Shown: in pieces, positions 34,226 to 42,314 of the stretch | Layout of the letters: the number at the start of each line of letters is the position of its first letter | Numbering within the stretch: position 1 is the first letter of the stretch | Origin: an uncultured Siphonobacter sp. | GTDB lineage: Bacteria; Bacteroidota; Bacteroidia; Cytophagales; Spirosomataceae | Assembly (NCBI GenBank): GCA_913775095.1 | Contig: CAJYIW010000002.1 | Span: 248,001 to 312,000, forward strand | Direction: 5' to 3' | Length of the DNA stretch: 64,000 bases | The notes under the pieces: generated by a model | Database searches by the model: none | Seen by the model: the letters and a program-made list of their open reading frames with translations, nothing else | Told to the model about the DNA's origin: nothing | Made by a program: the position numbers and the translations under genes

Positions 34226-34260
34226 AAAAACGCTTGCTGCAAGTACACCAAGCGTTTTTG
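34226..34260 (+). terminator. Intrinsic terminator after response regulator 3
   Basis: AAAAACGCTTG pairs with CAAGCGTTTTTG around a 12-bp loop. Confidence 0.8.
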
Positions 34261-34403
34261 TCTTCCCTCAAAATTGAATAAAATCCCTCAACAAGCGTAT
34301 AGAACCGTGCCACTCGGCATTTATCTTCGTCCATGGGTGATTTATCTACTTAATACGCAAAAGGTAAGTATCCTTCCAAATTTTTATCTCAACCGCCCCG
34401 CCT

Positions 34404-34757
34404 ATGACCCAGCTTTCGGGCCTCGAACAGTTACAATTACTCAATCTGATAGATAAGCCTTTCTATTTTTACACCCTGGGGCTGTTAAGCTATACTCCCT
34501 ATGTACCTCAGGATTTACTCTTTCAAACCCTGCGAAAGCGTTTTAAATCTCTTCCCTTGATTCTCTTTCAGCAACGCCTTTGTGGGCTGGAAGAACTGGG
34601 GCTTCTGCTTATCATTTCTTTGGAAGGGAAGGGCTTCCTGCAGCTTAAGCCGGACTACCAAACGCACGTTCAGCAGCTCTACCAGGGTAATCAAGATGAG
34701 GGCCTACACAAGCTTTATCACCATCTTCATAGGTATCTAAAAGAAATGGAGTCGTAG
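34404..34757 (+). CDS. Hypothetical helical protein
   Basis: A 117-residue protein (MTQLSGLEQLQLLNLIDKPF) of regular leucine-rich helices. The pattern of a helix pair, a turn and a short strand (LCGLEELGLLLIISLEGKGF, then QLKPDYQ) could be a winged-helix DNA-binding fold like PadR, but this is only a guess from layout. It lies between two receiver-protein genes, so it might be linked to them in function. No family recognised. Confidence 0.5.
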   Translation: MTQLSGLEQLQLLNLIDKPFYFYTLGLLSYTPYVPQDLLFQTLRKRFKSLPLILFQQRLCGLEELGLLLIISLEGKGFLQLKPDYQTHVQQLYQGNQDEGLHKLYHHLHRYLKEMES

Positions 34758-34941
34758 AAAAGTAAGTATTTATGAGCACCTCCGCAGGGGGGATGAAGGT
34801 GGATCAAAGCAAAGTTATGGAGTACCGCTAATCGTAAGTAAATGCGAGAAAGACTTACTAAATTACCCGATAACGTATTTTATTTGTAATTGCTTTTATC
34901 CCAAAACGGAAGATTGCCACCACAAGAACCATCAGTAGTAC

Positions 34942-35376
34942 ATGTTTACCAAAGGCCCCATTCTGTCTATTGAAGATGATCCGGACGATCAGTTTTTAAT
35001 AAAAACGATTCTTACCGAATTCGGTATTGACAATGAACTTCTCTTTTTTGAAAATGGTAAAGTAGCTCTGGAGTTCCTGCTGGAAACACCTAAGCAGCCC
35101 TTTTTGATTCTTTGTGATGTCAACATGCCCCTGATGAACGGCATCGAACTGCATAAAGCCATTGCTGACAATGACTTCCTACGCAAGAAGGCCATTCCTT
35201 TTGTGTTTTTAACGACGGCTGCCAATGCCAGTTTAGTGAATCAGGCCTACTTTCAGAGCGTACAGGGCTTTTATCAAAAAGCTAGCACGTATGAAGGGTT
35301 ACGCAAGCAACTCCAATCCATCCTTGACTACTGGCAGGGTTGCCTACATCCCAATAGCTATTTACCTATTGCTTAA
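34942..35376 (+). CDS. Single-domain response regulator 4
   Basis: A 144-residue receiver-only protein: IEDDPDD at residues 10-16, phospho-acceptor D59 in LILCDVNMPLMNG, T91 in FVFLTTAAN and K113 in GFYQKAS. It aligns without gaps over at least 120 residues with receiver 5 directly downstream (IEDDPDDQ, NG/SG-x-EL, RKK-x-IPF-x-F), so the two are tandem duplicates. This copy keeps every catalytic residue. Confidence 0.85.
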   Translation: MFTKGPILSIEDDPDDQFLIKTILTEFGIDNELLFFENGKVALEFLLETPKQPFLILCDVNMPLMNGIELHKAIADNDFLRKKAIPFVFLTTAANASLVNQAYFQSVQGFYQKASTYEGLRKQLQSILDYWQGCLHPNSYLPIA

Positions 35377-35567
35377 GGTGGGTACTTTGGGGAATTGCAG
35401 ACAGAGATTTAGTCAGGAAGGCTTTAAGTAAATGCCTGCATCAAGTATTGAAGTGAATAAGTTTGCTTATTCCCTTAGGGTATTTGACTGGCAAGTAAAC
35501 AAAAGATCAGCTTGCATGATTTTAGTAGGAGCTTTGCTATCACCTCACTACTAATATTCGTTCATTC

Positions 35568-36023
35568 ATGCATGCAGACAATCCATTAGTGATCATTGAA
35601 GATGACCCGGATGACCAGCACCTTTTTAAATCCATTATTGCGGAAATAGCCCCTAGTCTGGCCATTACATTTTTCCCCAAGGCAGAAGATTTGCTGGAAG
35701 CGTTAAGCCAGCAGAAGCTAATGCCCTTTATGATCTTCTCGGAAGTTCACCTCAGGGGGATGAGTGGGCTGGAGCTCCGGAAGAAAATGGATGAAGACCC
35801 GGCCATTCGTAAGAAGAGCATTCCCTTTATCTTTTTCACGCATCCCGTCAATGATCATGACCTTGATAAGGCCTATGATTTGACCATCCAGGGTTTTTTT
35901 GAGAAGAGCCCTCACATAGATCTTTTAAAACAGCAACTGTATTTCATCATTGGGTATTGGTCCGAATGTCGGCATCCCAAACAAATTACCCGTCGTCAGA
36001 TCAAGGGTAGTCATAAGGATTAA
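35568..36023 (+). CDS. Single-domain response regulator 5, phospho-acceptor Asp replaced by Glu
   Basis: A 151-residue receiver paralogous to the one at 34942. The gapless alignment puts E59 (codon GAA at 35742-35744, in FSEVHLRGMSG) exactly where the neighbour has D59. P63 of the neighbour is R63 here. The acidic pocket (IEDDPDD), T91 and K113 are kept. Asp-to-Glu exchanges at this site often mimic the phosphorylated state, so the protein may be a constantly active or signal-independent version. It ends with a basic tail (RRQIKGSHKD). Confidence 0.83.
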   Translation: MHADNPLVIIEDDPDDQHLFKSIIAEIAPSLAITFFPKAEDLLEALSQQKLMPFMIFSEVHLRGMSGLELRKKMDEDPAIRKKSIPFIFFTHPVNDHDLDKAYDLTIQGFFEKSPHIDLLKQQLYFIIGYWSECRHPKQITRRQIKGSHKD

Positions 36024-36291
36024 TGTGGCTTTTGGGAGATACTAAAGGAATAAGTATCGTTTGTAAGTTCAGCTTTGATAGATCGGCCCTTGGACAGAAA
36101 AGAGCACTCTCACGCAAGCACCTACCCGAAAACCCGGCATCTATCGACTTTTGAGTTGAGGTCCTGCTTGCCGAGGCCCAATATATATTAGATAGCTAAG
36201 TCAGATAGCTAAGACGGTTTTTAGTCCCCAATTATGGGGGATATTTGTCCGCTTATCTCCAGGATTTAGCCTTTAATCGAAGATTTACTAC

Positions 36292-36311
36292 TTAGCTATA
36301 TAGTCCACTGT
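36292..36311. repeat. Dispersed 20-bp motif, copy 3 (inverted)
   Basis: TTAGCTATATAGTCCACTGT is the exact reverse complement of 31137-31156. Confidence 0.6.
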
Positions 36312-36366
36312 ATCTTTGTCTCACTGAATTGGTCAGAGAAGTGGCGGCTTTGAAGACGGATTCACT

Positions 36367-36401
36367 AAAAAGCCTACCCATGACGATGAGTAGGCTTTTT
36401 T
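36367..36401. terminator. Bidirectional terminator within repeat copy B
   Basis: AAAAAGCCTAC pairs with GTAGGCTTTTTT. It lies downstream of the minus-strand S74 protein and is the same hairpin as at 14914-14949. Confidence 0.8.
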
Positions 36402-36421
36402 ATTATCGCTTGTTCTGATCG

Positions 36422-37588
36422 CTATTTACCCGAGTGGCTGATGGGTTCTTTGACACTAGCCTGCTCCGACTTATTAGTGAGCAGTGCTTCCATACGTTCC
36501 AGGCGTGCTTCGTAGCCAGCAAGTTTGGCTTTGAGTTGCTCATTCTCCACTTTCAAATCCTGCGTACGTTTCTCAAGGGCCTGAATTGAAATCATGTTCA
36601 CGCCGTCGATATCCACGGTGTTAATGGTGGTGTCATTACCAATCCCATCCAGCTGGAAGGCGGCGTAGAAGTCCTGAGCCATCACGCCCACGTGCTTTTG
36701 GGTAGGGGGCTGGCTTTTGTAATTCCACTCTGTAACGGGCATGCGGGCCACTTTCGTTAAGATGGCTTCAGCATCCAGCGGTTTAAAGTTCTCCTTTTTG
36801 CTACGATCACTTACTGAATTCCAGGAGCCCGATCCATTGGATAAGGTCACGCCTGCCGTTTGATCTTTGGTTGTAAACAAACGGTAGCCATTAGTAAAAC
36901 GCATGGTCATTTGGTTGGATACCTGGCCAGCAGCAAATTCATTGGCGTATGAAGCTGAAGCGTCACTAATCACACAGGACCCATAACCCAAAGCATACGC
37001 ATTTTTTCCAAGGGCAGTACTAAAATTCCCATTAGCTCTGTTTTGCAAACCAATGGCTACTGCATAGTTTCCATTGGCTTCACTATTACCTATAGCCATA
37101 GACCCAATACCAGTAGCCTTAGAGGATGTCCCCAAGGCAAGGGTATTCTCGGAAGTTGCCTGGCTGGCGATTCCTAAAGCAATTGAACCCGCTTCAGTAG
37201 CTATTCCGTTAACGGCAAAAGACTGATTCCCGGAAGCATTGGCTCCCGCTCCCATAGCCACACTAGCATTTCCTCGAGCATTAGAGTTGAGGCCCATGGC
37301 CACACTGGCTTCACCACTGGCCAAGGTACTATTCCCAACCGCAAACGAGTTCTGGCCCAGATTCGAATTGTCCCAGTAGTTAGAAACCGTTGATCCAGCC
37401 CGGAAAGCGGCTTTGGAGGGACTCCATAGAAGTTTGGATCCTTCGCCTAAGGTATCCCCGCCAAAAAGGACGGTTTTACCGGGAGCTACGTTAAAAAAAG
37501 CTTTAGGAGTGGTAACGCCAATGCCCACCTGAGCATGTGAGGAAAAGGTTGCTGCCAAGAAGGCAGTGGAAAGTAGCCAGTGTTTCAC
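36422..37588 (-). CDS. Secreted YadA-head/S74-chaperone surface protein
   Basis: A 388-residue exported protein. Signal peptide residues 1-19 (MKHWLLSTAFLAATFSSHA) are followed by the QVGIGVTTP header. Residues 85-215 hold YadA-head-type repeats of about 14 residues (ASVAMGLNSNARGN, ASVAMGAGANASGN, SIALGIASQATSE). Near residue 260 begins a peptidase S74 intramolecular chaperone domain (SDRSKKENF, then HVGVMAQDFYAAF), and the end is a coiled coil (LKVENEQLKAKLAGYEARLE). Such proteins form trimeric fibres whose chaperone domain cleaves itself off. It is the paralogue in signal and position of the gene at 14957. Confidence 0.85.
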   Translation of the reverse strand: MKHWLLSTAFLAATFSSHAQVGIGVTTPKAFFNVAPGKTVLFGGDTLGEGSKLLWSPSKAAFRAGSTVSNYWDNSNLGQNSFAVGNSTLASGEASVAMGLNSNARGNASVAMGAGANASGNQSFAVNGIATEAGSIALGIASQATSENTLALGTSSKATGIGSMAIGNSEANGNYAVAIGLQNRANGNFSTALGKNAYALGYGSCVISDASASYANEFAAGQVSNQMTMRFTNGYRLFTTKDQTAGVTLSNGSGSWNSVSDRSKKENFKPLDAEAILTKVARMPVTEWNYKSQPPTQKHVGVMAQDFYAAFQLDGIGNDTTINTVDIDGVNMISIQALEKRTQDLKVENEQLKAKLAGYEARLERMEALLTNKSEQASVKEPISHSGK

Positions 37589-37700
37589 AATGTAATCCGT
37601 TTAGAGTGGACATCGTGGGCAAACGATTTAACGAAGATAAGGTATTGTAAAAGGTTAACTTACAGTAGTTTGACTTAAGGTTGAAAATATTTATTCATTT

Positions 37701-37735
37701 ATTTGTTGGAAAAATGCACAAATAAACTACCTTTG
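37701..37735 (+). promoter_or_regulatory. Promoter with first copy of a 22-bp direct repeat
   Basis: ATTTGTTGGAAAAATGCACAAA occurs at 37701-37722. Within it TTGG lies 19 bp before TACCTTTG (37728-37735), a perfect TAnnTTTG -7 box of Bacteroidota. The next gene starts at 37740, so its transcript may be nearly leaderless. Confidence 0.6.
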
Positions 37736-37739
37736 AACC

Positions 37740-37952
37740 ATGCAAACTTTTATAAGTGTTGAGGAGGCGTTTAAATGGTGGCTCAATCACATTTACCCTT
37801 CCCTTCCCCCTGAGGTCAAAAAAGGTCGATTAACTAATGCGTGGAGAGACTTCACCCATAATAGGGGCATCTCAGAAAGAAGAATTCTTGAGATTCTTAA
37901 TGAATACGGCGACGTGGAAGTCAAGACTATTGTCAAATTCACTCCTAAGTAA
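37740..37952 (+). CDS. Small hypothetical protein upstream of the recombinase pair
   Basis: A 70-residue protein (MQTFISVEEAFKWWLNHIYP), helical with a basic segment, RDFTHNRGISERRILEILNE, that could be a HTH. It sits between two identical 22-bp repeats that precede it and the following recombinase, so both may share control. Its start lies only 4 bp after a -7 box, unusual for a mRNA with a leader. No known family. Confidence 0.6.
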   Translation: MQTFISVEEAFKWWLNHIYPSLPPEVKKGRLTNAWRDFTHNRGISERRILEILNEYGDVEVKTIVKFTPK

Positions 37953-37974
37953 GGAGTATATTTTTTTGCCTTTG

Positions 37975-37996
37975 ATTTGTTGGAAAAATGCACAAA
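37975..37996 (+). repeat. Second copy of the 22-bp direct repeat
   Basis: Identical to 37701-37722 and 44 bp before the first recombinase start. The -7 box is not conserved here, so it may bind a regulator. Confidence 0.6.
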
Positions 37997-38039
37997 ACAA
38001 TTCAATACAAACACTATACATTTTTAAACACGTATCATC

Positions 38040-39533
38040 ATGATCAATTCAATGTCTATCGGATTCCGTCTCCGTTACAATAAGCGAGATTCAGCCAAGC
38101 ACGAGGCCGCTGCTAACAATCATAAATCCAAGGAAGATCGTAGTAACCCCTTTGCGGCCATGATTTACGTCCGGGTCACTATCAACGGATGCTCCAAAGA
38201 CCTCTTTTCTACCAACATCAAGTGCCCCAAAGGGAAGTGGGATTTCGATAACATGCAGATTGTCTTCAATGAGCAGAAGATTCAACAAGTAGTGAGCCAT
38301 CCTTCGTTTCGACTCCTTTCTCAACAGGCCTCGCAAAAGCGGGTCAACCTGCATTCGCTTTTGGAGAGTTCTGAATTTGCCTGGCTCTTAGCCGATGAGG
38401 ACTACACGCACTATCTAAGCAACCAGAAACTCAAGACCATCTTCAATAAGTTTTCGTCCATCGAAGCTCGCTACAATGCGGCTGAAGAGATTCTGGACTT
38501 TGATACCCTGGGCAAAGAATACCGGGGGGAAATGGTCAAGAATGATACACTGCTGGGAGTTGCTAAGAGCTATTTGCAGGTTATTCAATCAAGAATAGGC
38601 TCAGAGACTGCCTCATCAACGTACGACATCTACAAACGATACGTCAATAAGCTGGAAGCGTATTTGATTGATAGCAAACGCAAAAACATCCTCATCAGTC
38701 AGGTGAATTACACCTTCGCTCAGGACTTCAAAGTCTGGATGCTGATGACCAAGAAGCATAACGCTAACTACGTAGGACGGATCATTCCTTTTTTCAAGCA
38801 GGTCATGGATGAGGCTGTTCGCATGGGCTACATTGATCATAATCCGGCTAAGCCCTTGCGGGTAAGAGTGGACCGGGCTCCCAAAATTGAGTGGCTGGAG
38901 CCTGAAGAACTAGAGGCGTTATGGAAGCTCTATGAATCTGGTACACTCGAAGGGCGGGAGCAGAAGGCTGCGGCAGCGTTTCTCTTCTGCTGTCACACGG
39001 GTATGGCCTACATTGACTACTCCATCTTTAACCCTGAACGCTTCGAAAAAGAGCGGGCTATTCTTAGAAGAGTCAAGGTCAAGCAACCCCGAATCGAAGT
39101 AGTCGATGGCATGCGGGTAATCGTTGGCAACCGGGTCAAATCCAATACGGACTATTGTATTCCTCTCAGTGAATTGAATCCCATTGCCTCGATTCTTCTC
39201 GAGCGGGCCGGCTCGCCTGAAAACCTTGCCTATGTTCCCAATGGCCACTTGAATGTATTTTTAAAATTGCTGGGAGCTAAAGCGGGGATTGATAAAGAGA
39301 TAGACTTCCACATGGCCCGCAAGACCTTTGCTTTTCATCTCATCAACATTTGGAAGATACCTGTCGAGTCAGTGATTGCTATCATGGGATGGAAGGATAT
39401 CAAGGAGGCGGATCCGTACGTCAAGCTGCAAAACTCACGCGTCGTTAGCGACTTTCAGGACGTTCCTGTTCGCCGGTTAACCTCATCTGCCACGCGAACT
39501 CAATCTATTGCTCTCGCTCGATTTAAAGAATAA
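38040..39533 (+). CDS. Tyrosine recombinase 1 of a tandem pair, non-canonical
   Basis: A 497-residue Bacteroidota-type recombinase with an N-terminal arm-binding region (FAAMIYVRVTINGCSKDLFS), a SAM-like core domain (about 165-290) and a C-terminal catalytic fold. Box I reads CCHTGMAYIDY, with Ala in place of Arg. Box II has HMARKTFAF, and the end is IMGWKDIKEADPYVKL with Tyr as candidate nucleophile and Trp where His is usual. A second recombinase begins 25 bp after its stop. The pair may move the DNA around it or be domesticated. Confidence 0.85.
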   Translation: MINSMSIGFRLRYNKRDSAKHEAAANNHKSKEDRSNPFAAMIYVRVTINGCSKDLFSTNIKCPKGKWDFDNMQIVFNEQKIQQVVSHPSFRLLSQQASQKRVNLHSLLESSEFAWLLADEDYTHYLSNQKLKTIFNKFSSIEARYNAAEEILDFDTLGKEYRGEMVKNDTLLGVAKSYLQVIQSRIGSETASSTYDIYKRYVNKLEAYLIDSKRKNILISQVNYTFAQDFKVWMLMTKKHNANYVGRIIPFFKQVMDEAVRMGYIDHNPAKPLRVRVDRAPKIEWLEPEELEALWKLYESGTLEGREQKAAAAFLFCCHTGMAYIDYSIFNPERFEKERAILRRVKVKQPRIEVVDGMRVIVGNRVKSNTDYCIPLSELNPIASILLERAGSPENLAYVPNGHLNVFLKLLGAKAGIDKEIDFHMARKTFAFHLINIWKIPVESVIAIMGWKDIKEADPYVKLQNSRVVSDFQDVPVRRLTSSATRTQSIALARFKE

Positions 39534-39558
39534 GTGAATCTTTTATTGAACTATAATA

Positions 39559-40866
39559 ATGAAAGCTACCATCACCACCAGCAGTCTGATAGACGTCCCT
39601 TTAAACCTGCGATTCTGGTTCCGTCCTCGTCGTCTTTCGAAACCCGTTGCCGAAGAAGAAATTGAAGGCCAGCTAACCATCATGATTCAGGTAGGAAAGT
39701 CCAAGCTTGGTCCCTTTTCTACAAACATCACCTGCTTCAAACGTGACTGGCACCCAGGACTTAACTGTTCCATTAATCCGGGCACTCATCCCCGTACGCT
39801 TGAGGACCCAAGTGAACAGCTTAACCGCCTGAAGGTCTTATTGCACAAAGCCAAAGAGTACATTCGCTACCAGAACCCTCCCGTGACTGCTCAAAAGATC
39901 TGGGATTTGTATGAGGTCATGCAAACCAATAACGGTGAGTTTGTAGCTGATACCCGCTTAACAACGCCCTTTCTCCAACGCTGGGAGGAATGCATTGAGC
40001 AGAAAGATATCAATTGTAAGCAGGGCTTTATCTCAAAGTCTACGGTGAAGAACTACAGAAAACTCTACCGGATGTTTAGCCGATATGCTGAGGAGTCTAG
40101 TCTAACTGGTGCCCTACCTCAGCAGATTGACAATGTGGTGTTGTTGAATTACAGACAATGGCTGTTTGAGCAGAAGAAAAAGGATGGCCAGCCTTACGAC
40201 CTGAACTATATCTCCAAGGCGTGCTTATTTGTCAAAGCCATTATCAACTACTGCATTGAGCGTAACTATTGCGAAAAGACGGGGACTGAGAAGGTGAAGC
40301 TTTCCTGGAAAAGAGTCGGTAAAGCTAAGTATGCCAAAGAGAAACACATCCAGCAAATAAAGGCGATTCGGGAGGAAGCCAGGGGTAGAAACAAGCTTTA
40401 CTTTAATGCCCTTACGGCCTTCCTGTTTGCCTCAGAGACCTGCTTGCATTGGATTGATTATTACAATCTCAGAGAAGAGTACCTGCAGGATGAGGAAAGC
40501 GAATACCCCTACATCGAGAAAGCTCGCAACAAGACCGATATCATGCAAACGGTTTTCCTGAGTCCATTAGCCAAAGAAATACTGGAGGAGTGCGGAGGCA
40601 TTAACAAGCTACCTAAACTGGGCGGAACGCCGGATTCAGGCTATAAACAGGTCTGTGCTGTACTCAAACAAATCCGGGAGTATTACGAGATTCCTAATCT
40701 CTCTTTCTCGCTGGGCCGGAAGACGTATTTAACCCGCATGCACAATCAAAAGAACGCTTCACCCATCACCATCATGGAAACGGCTGGCTGGACCTCTTTC
40801 CATCACGCCAAGCATTACATCCACCCAGATCGGGACGCTTTAAAACGCAATCAATTAGGCGAGTAA
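39559..40866 (+). CDS. Tyrosine recombinase 2 of a tandem pair, strongly diverged
   Basis: A 435-residue protein with the same order of domains: a basic N-terminus (LTIMIQVGKSKLGPFSTNIT), a SAM-like core domain (about 130-245) and a diverged catalytic domain. Box I reads SETCLHWIDYYNL (His for Arg), box II LGRKTYLTRM, and the end ETAGWTSFHHAKHYIHP has a Tyr in about the right place. It may have lost activity and act as a partner of the recombinase at 38040, with which it is probably co-transcribed. Confidence 0.8.
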   Translation: MKATITTSSLIDVPLNLRFWFRPRRLSKPVAEEEIEGQLTIMIQVGKSKLGPFSTNITCFKRDWHPGLNCSINPGTHPRTLEDPSEQLNRLKVLLHKAKEYIRYQNPPVTAQKIWDLYEVMQTNNGEFVADTRLTTPFLQRWEECIEQKDINCKQGFISKSTVKNYRKLYRMFSRYAEESSLTGALPQQIDNVVLLNYRQWLFEQKKKDGQPYDLNYISKACLFVKAIINYCIERNYCEKTGTEKVKLSWKRVGKAKYAKEKHIQQIKAIREEARGRNKLYFNALTAFLFASETCLHWIDYYNLREEYLQDEESEYPYIEKARNKTDIMQTVFLSPLAKEILEECGGINKLPKLGGTPDSGYKQVCAVLKQIREYYEIPNLSFSLGRKTYLTRMHNQKNASPITIMETAGWTSFHHAKHYIHPDRDALKRNQLGE

Positions 40867-40889
40867 TCAAACACGTTAAACTCTAAACC

Positions 40890-41153
40890 ATGGCTACTAC
40901 AAACGCCGCCCTGACTGCTAAAGAGCAGCAAATTGCCGAAACGATCTACCGTCAGGCCTTCCAACTGCGTGATGAGATGGTCATGCCCGAACTCATCCGT
41001 CAGCTCAGCCGGGCTTTCTCCTGGTACACAACCAGCCCCGAGTTTGCTAAGCTCGATGAAGAAGAACGACAGCACGTTTCCCGCTACTACATGGCTATTT
41101 CAGACCTGATGGAAACCATTGATGTGTTGATGCCGTACCAAGCTGTCGTATAG
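40890..41153 (+). CDS. Small helical paralogue a (recombinase-linked family)
   Basis: An 87-residue helical protein, paralogous to those at 41962 and 42315. Shared positions: an EQQ/EQI start helix, AETIYR/EAAYR/MAVYQ, then a middle LSRAFSWYTTSPEF with aromatic F/Y and SP/SE/TP, and a final helix ending in MP or IPDE. It starts 23 bp after recombinase 2, so it is likely in the same operon. No known domain; a small four-helix fold is plausible. Confidence 0.68.
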   Translation: MATTNAALTAKEQQIAETIYRQAFQLRDEMVMPELIRQLSRAFSWYTTSPEFAKLDEEERQHVSRYYMAISDLMETIDVLMPYQAVV

Positions 41154-41265
41154 AACTTCCCGTTCCAGATTAATTCCTTTCATTTTCAAGCTTTCCTCAT
41201 CTTCACTACCTCTAGTGATCTTAGGAGAGCTATGTCTTAAACGCTTATACATCCTCACTATTCAC

Positions 41266-41907
41266 ATGAAAAATCAAGTAAGTCCCATCGCTCCACAAGC
41301 TCAGGTATCGCCCGTTCTAACGCCTGAATACGCTTCTATGGTGTCTGTCCTTCCTTTAGAACCCTTCCGGCTTTGGGGCAATTTCACCACTGCTCTGGAG
41401 TACTATGAAAAGGTAAAAGACACCCCCTGGTTCAAGGCTCATCAGCACAAAGCCGTAGTCACCTTTGATCACCTGTTGAATCAGATCATTCTTGAGATCG
41501 GTGATCAGATCAATGTCTCCGGAGGGCTTCAAGACCACCGTTTCTTCACTGATTTGGGAGTTGAGAAAGGCAGATGGATTCCTGCCGAGGAGCTCAAGGC
41601 CTATTTCACGAACAATGCCTTCGTGTTTGGTGACTACGATAGCTTTCTGGAATTTGAAAAGGAAATGAAGGAAAACCCAAGCAACGGCGGCGTAGAATGC
41701 AGCTATGGGTTCCCACTCTTCTACGAAACCCCCATTCTGGAAGCTCGGCATTCCTGGTATATCGCCCTGCGAACGGATCTGGAAGGTCGTTGCTTTGGCA
41801 AAGTGGAAATCTATGAACTATCTGAGCAGCGGGAACGGGTCGTAGCCCAGGTATTTGCCGAGCAAAAGAAACGCTTCAAAGACCTTATCTGCATTGATGT
41901 GTACTGA
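41266..41907 (+). CDS. Hypothetical protein within the recombinase-linked operon
   Basis: A 213-residue soluble protein. ATG 41266 (MKNQVSPIAPQAQVSPV) is chosen over 41215 because the upstream extension is hydrophobic without function. It has a low-complexity N-terminus, then a mixed fold with many aromatic residues (EPFRLWGNFTTALEYYEKV; GKVEIYELSEQRERVV). It lies between two copies of the small helical family and probably acts with them. I recognise no domain. Confidence 0.65.
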   Translation: MKNQVSPIAPQAQVSPVLTPEYASMVSVLPLEPFRLWGNFTTALEYYEKVKDTPWFKAHQHKAVVTFDHLLNQIILEIGDQINVSGGLQDHRFFTDLGVEKGRWIPAEELKAYFTNNAFVFGDYDSFLEFEKEMKENPSNGGVECSYGFPLFYETPILEARHSWYIALRTDLEGRCFGKVEIYELSEQRERVVAQVFAEQKKRFKDLICIDVY

Positions 41908-41961
41908 TTTCAGACCACGCAAAATTGCGTTATCCTCTTACTCTTTAACTATGCTCATGCA

Positions 41962-42246
41962 ATGAAAAAGCAAATCAAGTCCCTAACCCCTCAAGAGCAA
42001 ATTCAAGCCGAAGCAGCTTACCGCGTTTTGGAGCCCTTCATGACCTGTTTCTCCATTCGTCAAATCAATTATCTGCTCAGTGAAATGTTTGCCGCTTACG
42101 CTACATCTGAAGGCTTTCAGCAGGAGGAACGATTCACTCAACGCGATAAGGCGGGCATGTACACGAGTCTGAGCCACATGCTCAATGAACTAGTACTGGC
42201 TATGCCTGACGGTGAGACCCGGCCTGTACCCAATAAAGCTGCTTAA
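41962..42246 (+). CDS. Small helical paralogue b
   Basis: A 94-residue protein of the same family as 40890 and 42315: LTPQEQIQAEAAYRVLEPFM, LLSEMFAAYATSEGF, then MLNELVLAMPDGE. The order of helices is unchanged. It has no signal or membrane segment. A weak hairpin without a T run (42,253-42,285) follows. The gene is 54 bp from its neighbour upstream and in the same orientation, so probably the same transcript. Confidence 0.68.
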   Translation: MKKQIKSLTPQEQIQAEAAYRVLEPFMTCFSIRQINYLLSEMFAAYATSEGFQQEERFTQRDKAGMYTSLSHMLNELVLAMPDGETRPVPNKAA

Positions 42247-42314
42247 CAAACCATCAGCCTCTTAGGGCTCTCTTGAGAGGCTGATTTATCCAAATCCTAT
42301 AATCCCTTACGACT

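Larger units (their letters stand above)
36104..36402. repeat. Repeat copy B (about 300 bp), partner at 14,664-14,950
   Basis: Same orientation as copy A, with long identical blocks and the same terminator at its right end. The inverted 20-bp dispersed motif (36292-36311) lies in it where copy A has a diverged version, and a doubled AGATAGCTAAG (about 36,190-36,210) is specific to this copy. Confidence 0.85.

Noticed and set aside
37740-40866. RIT (recombinase-in-trio) element
   Set aside because: Only two adjacent recombinases are present, not three, and no flanking imperfect inverted repeats were seen.
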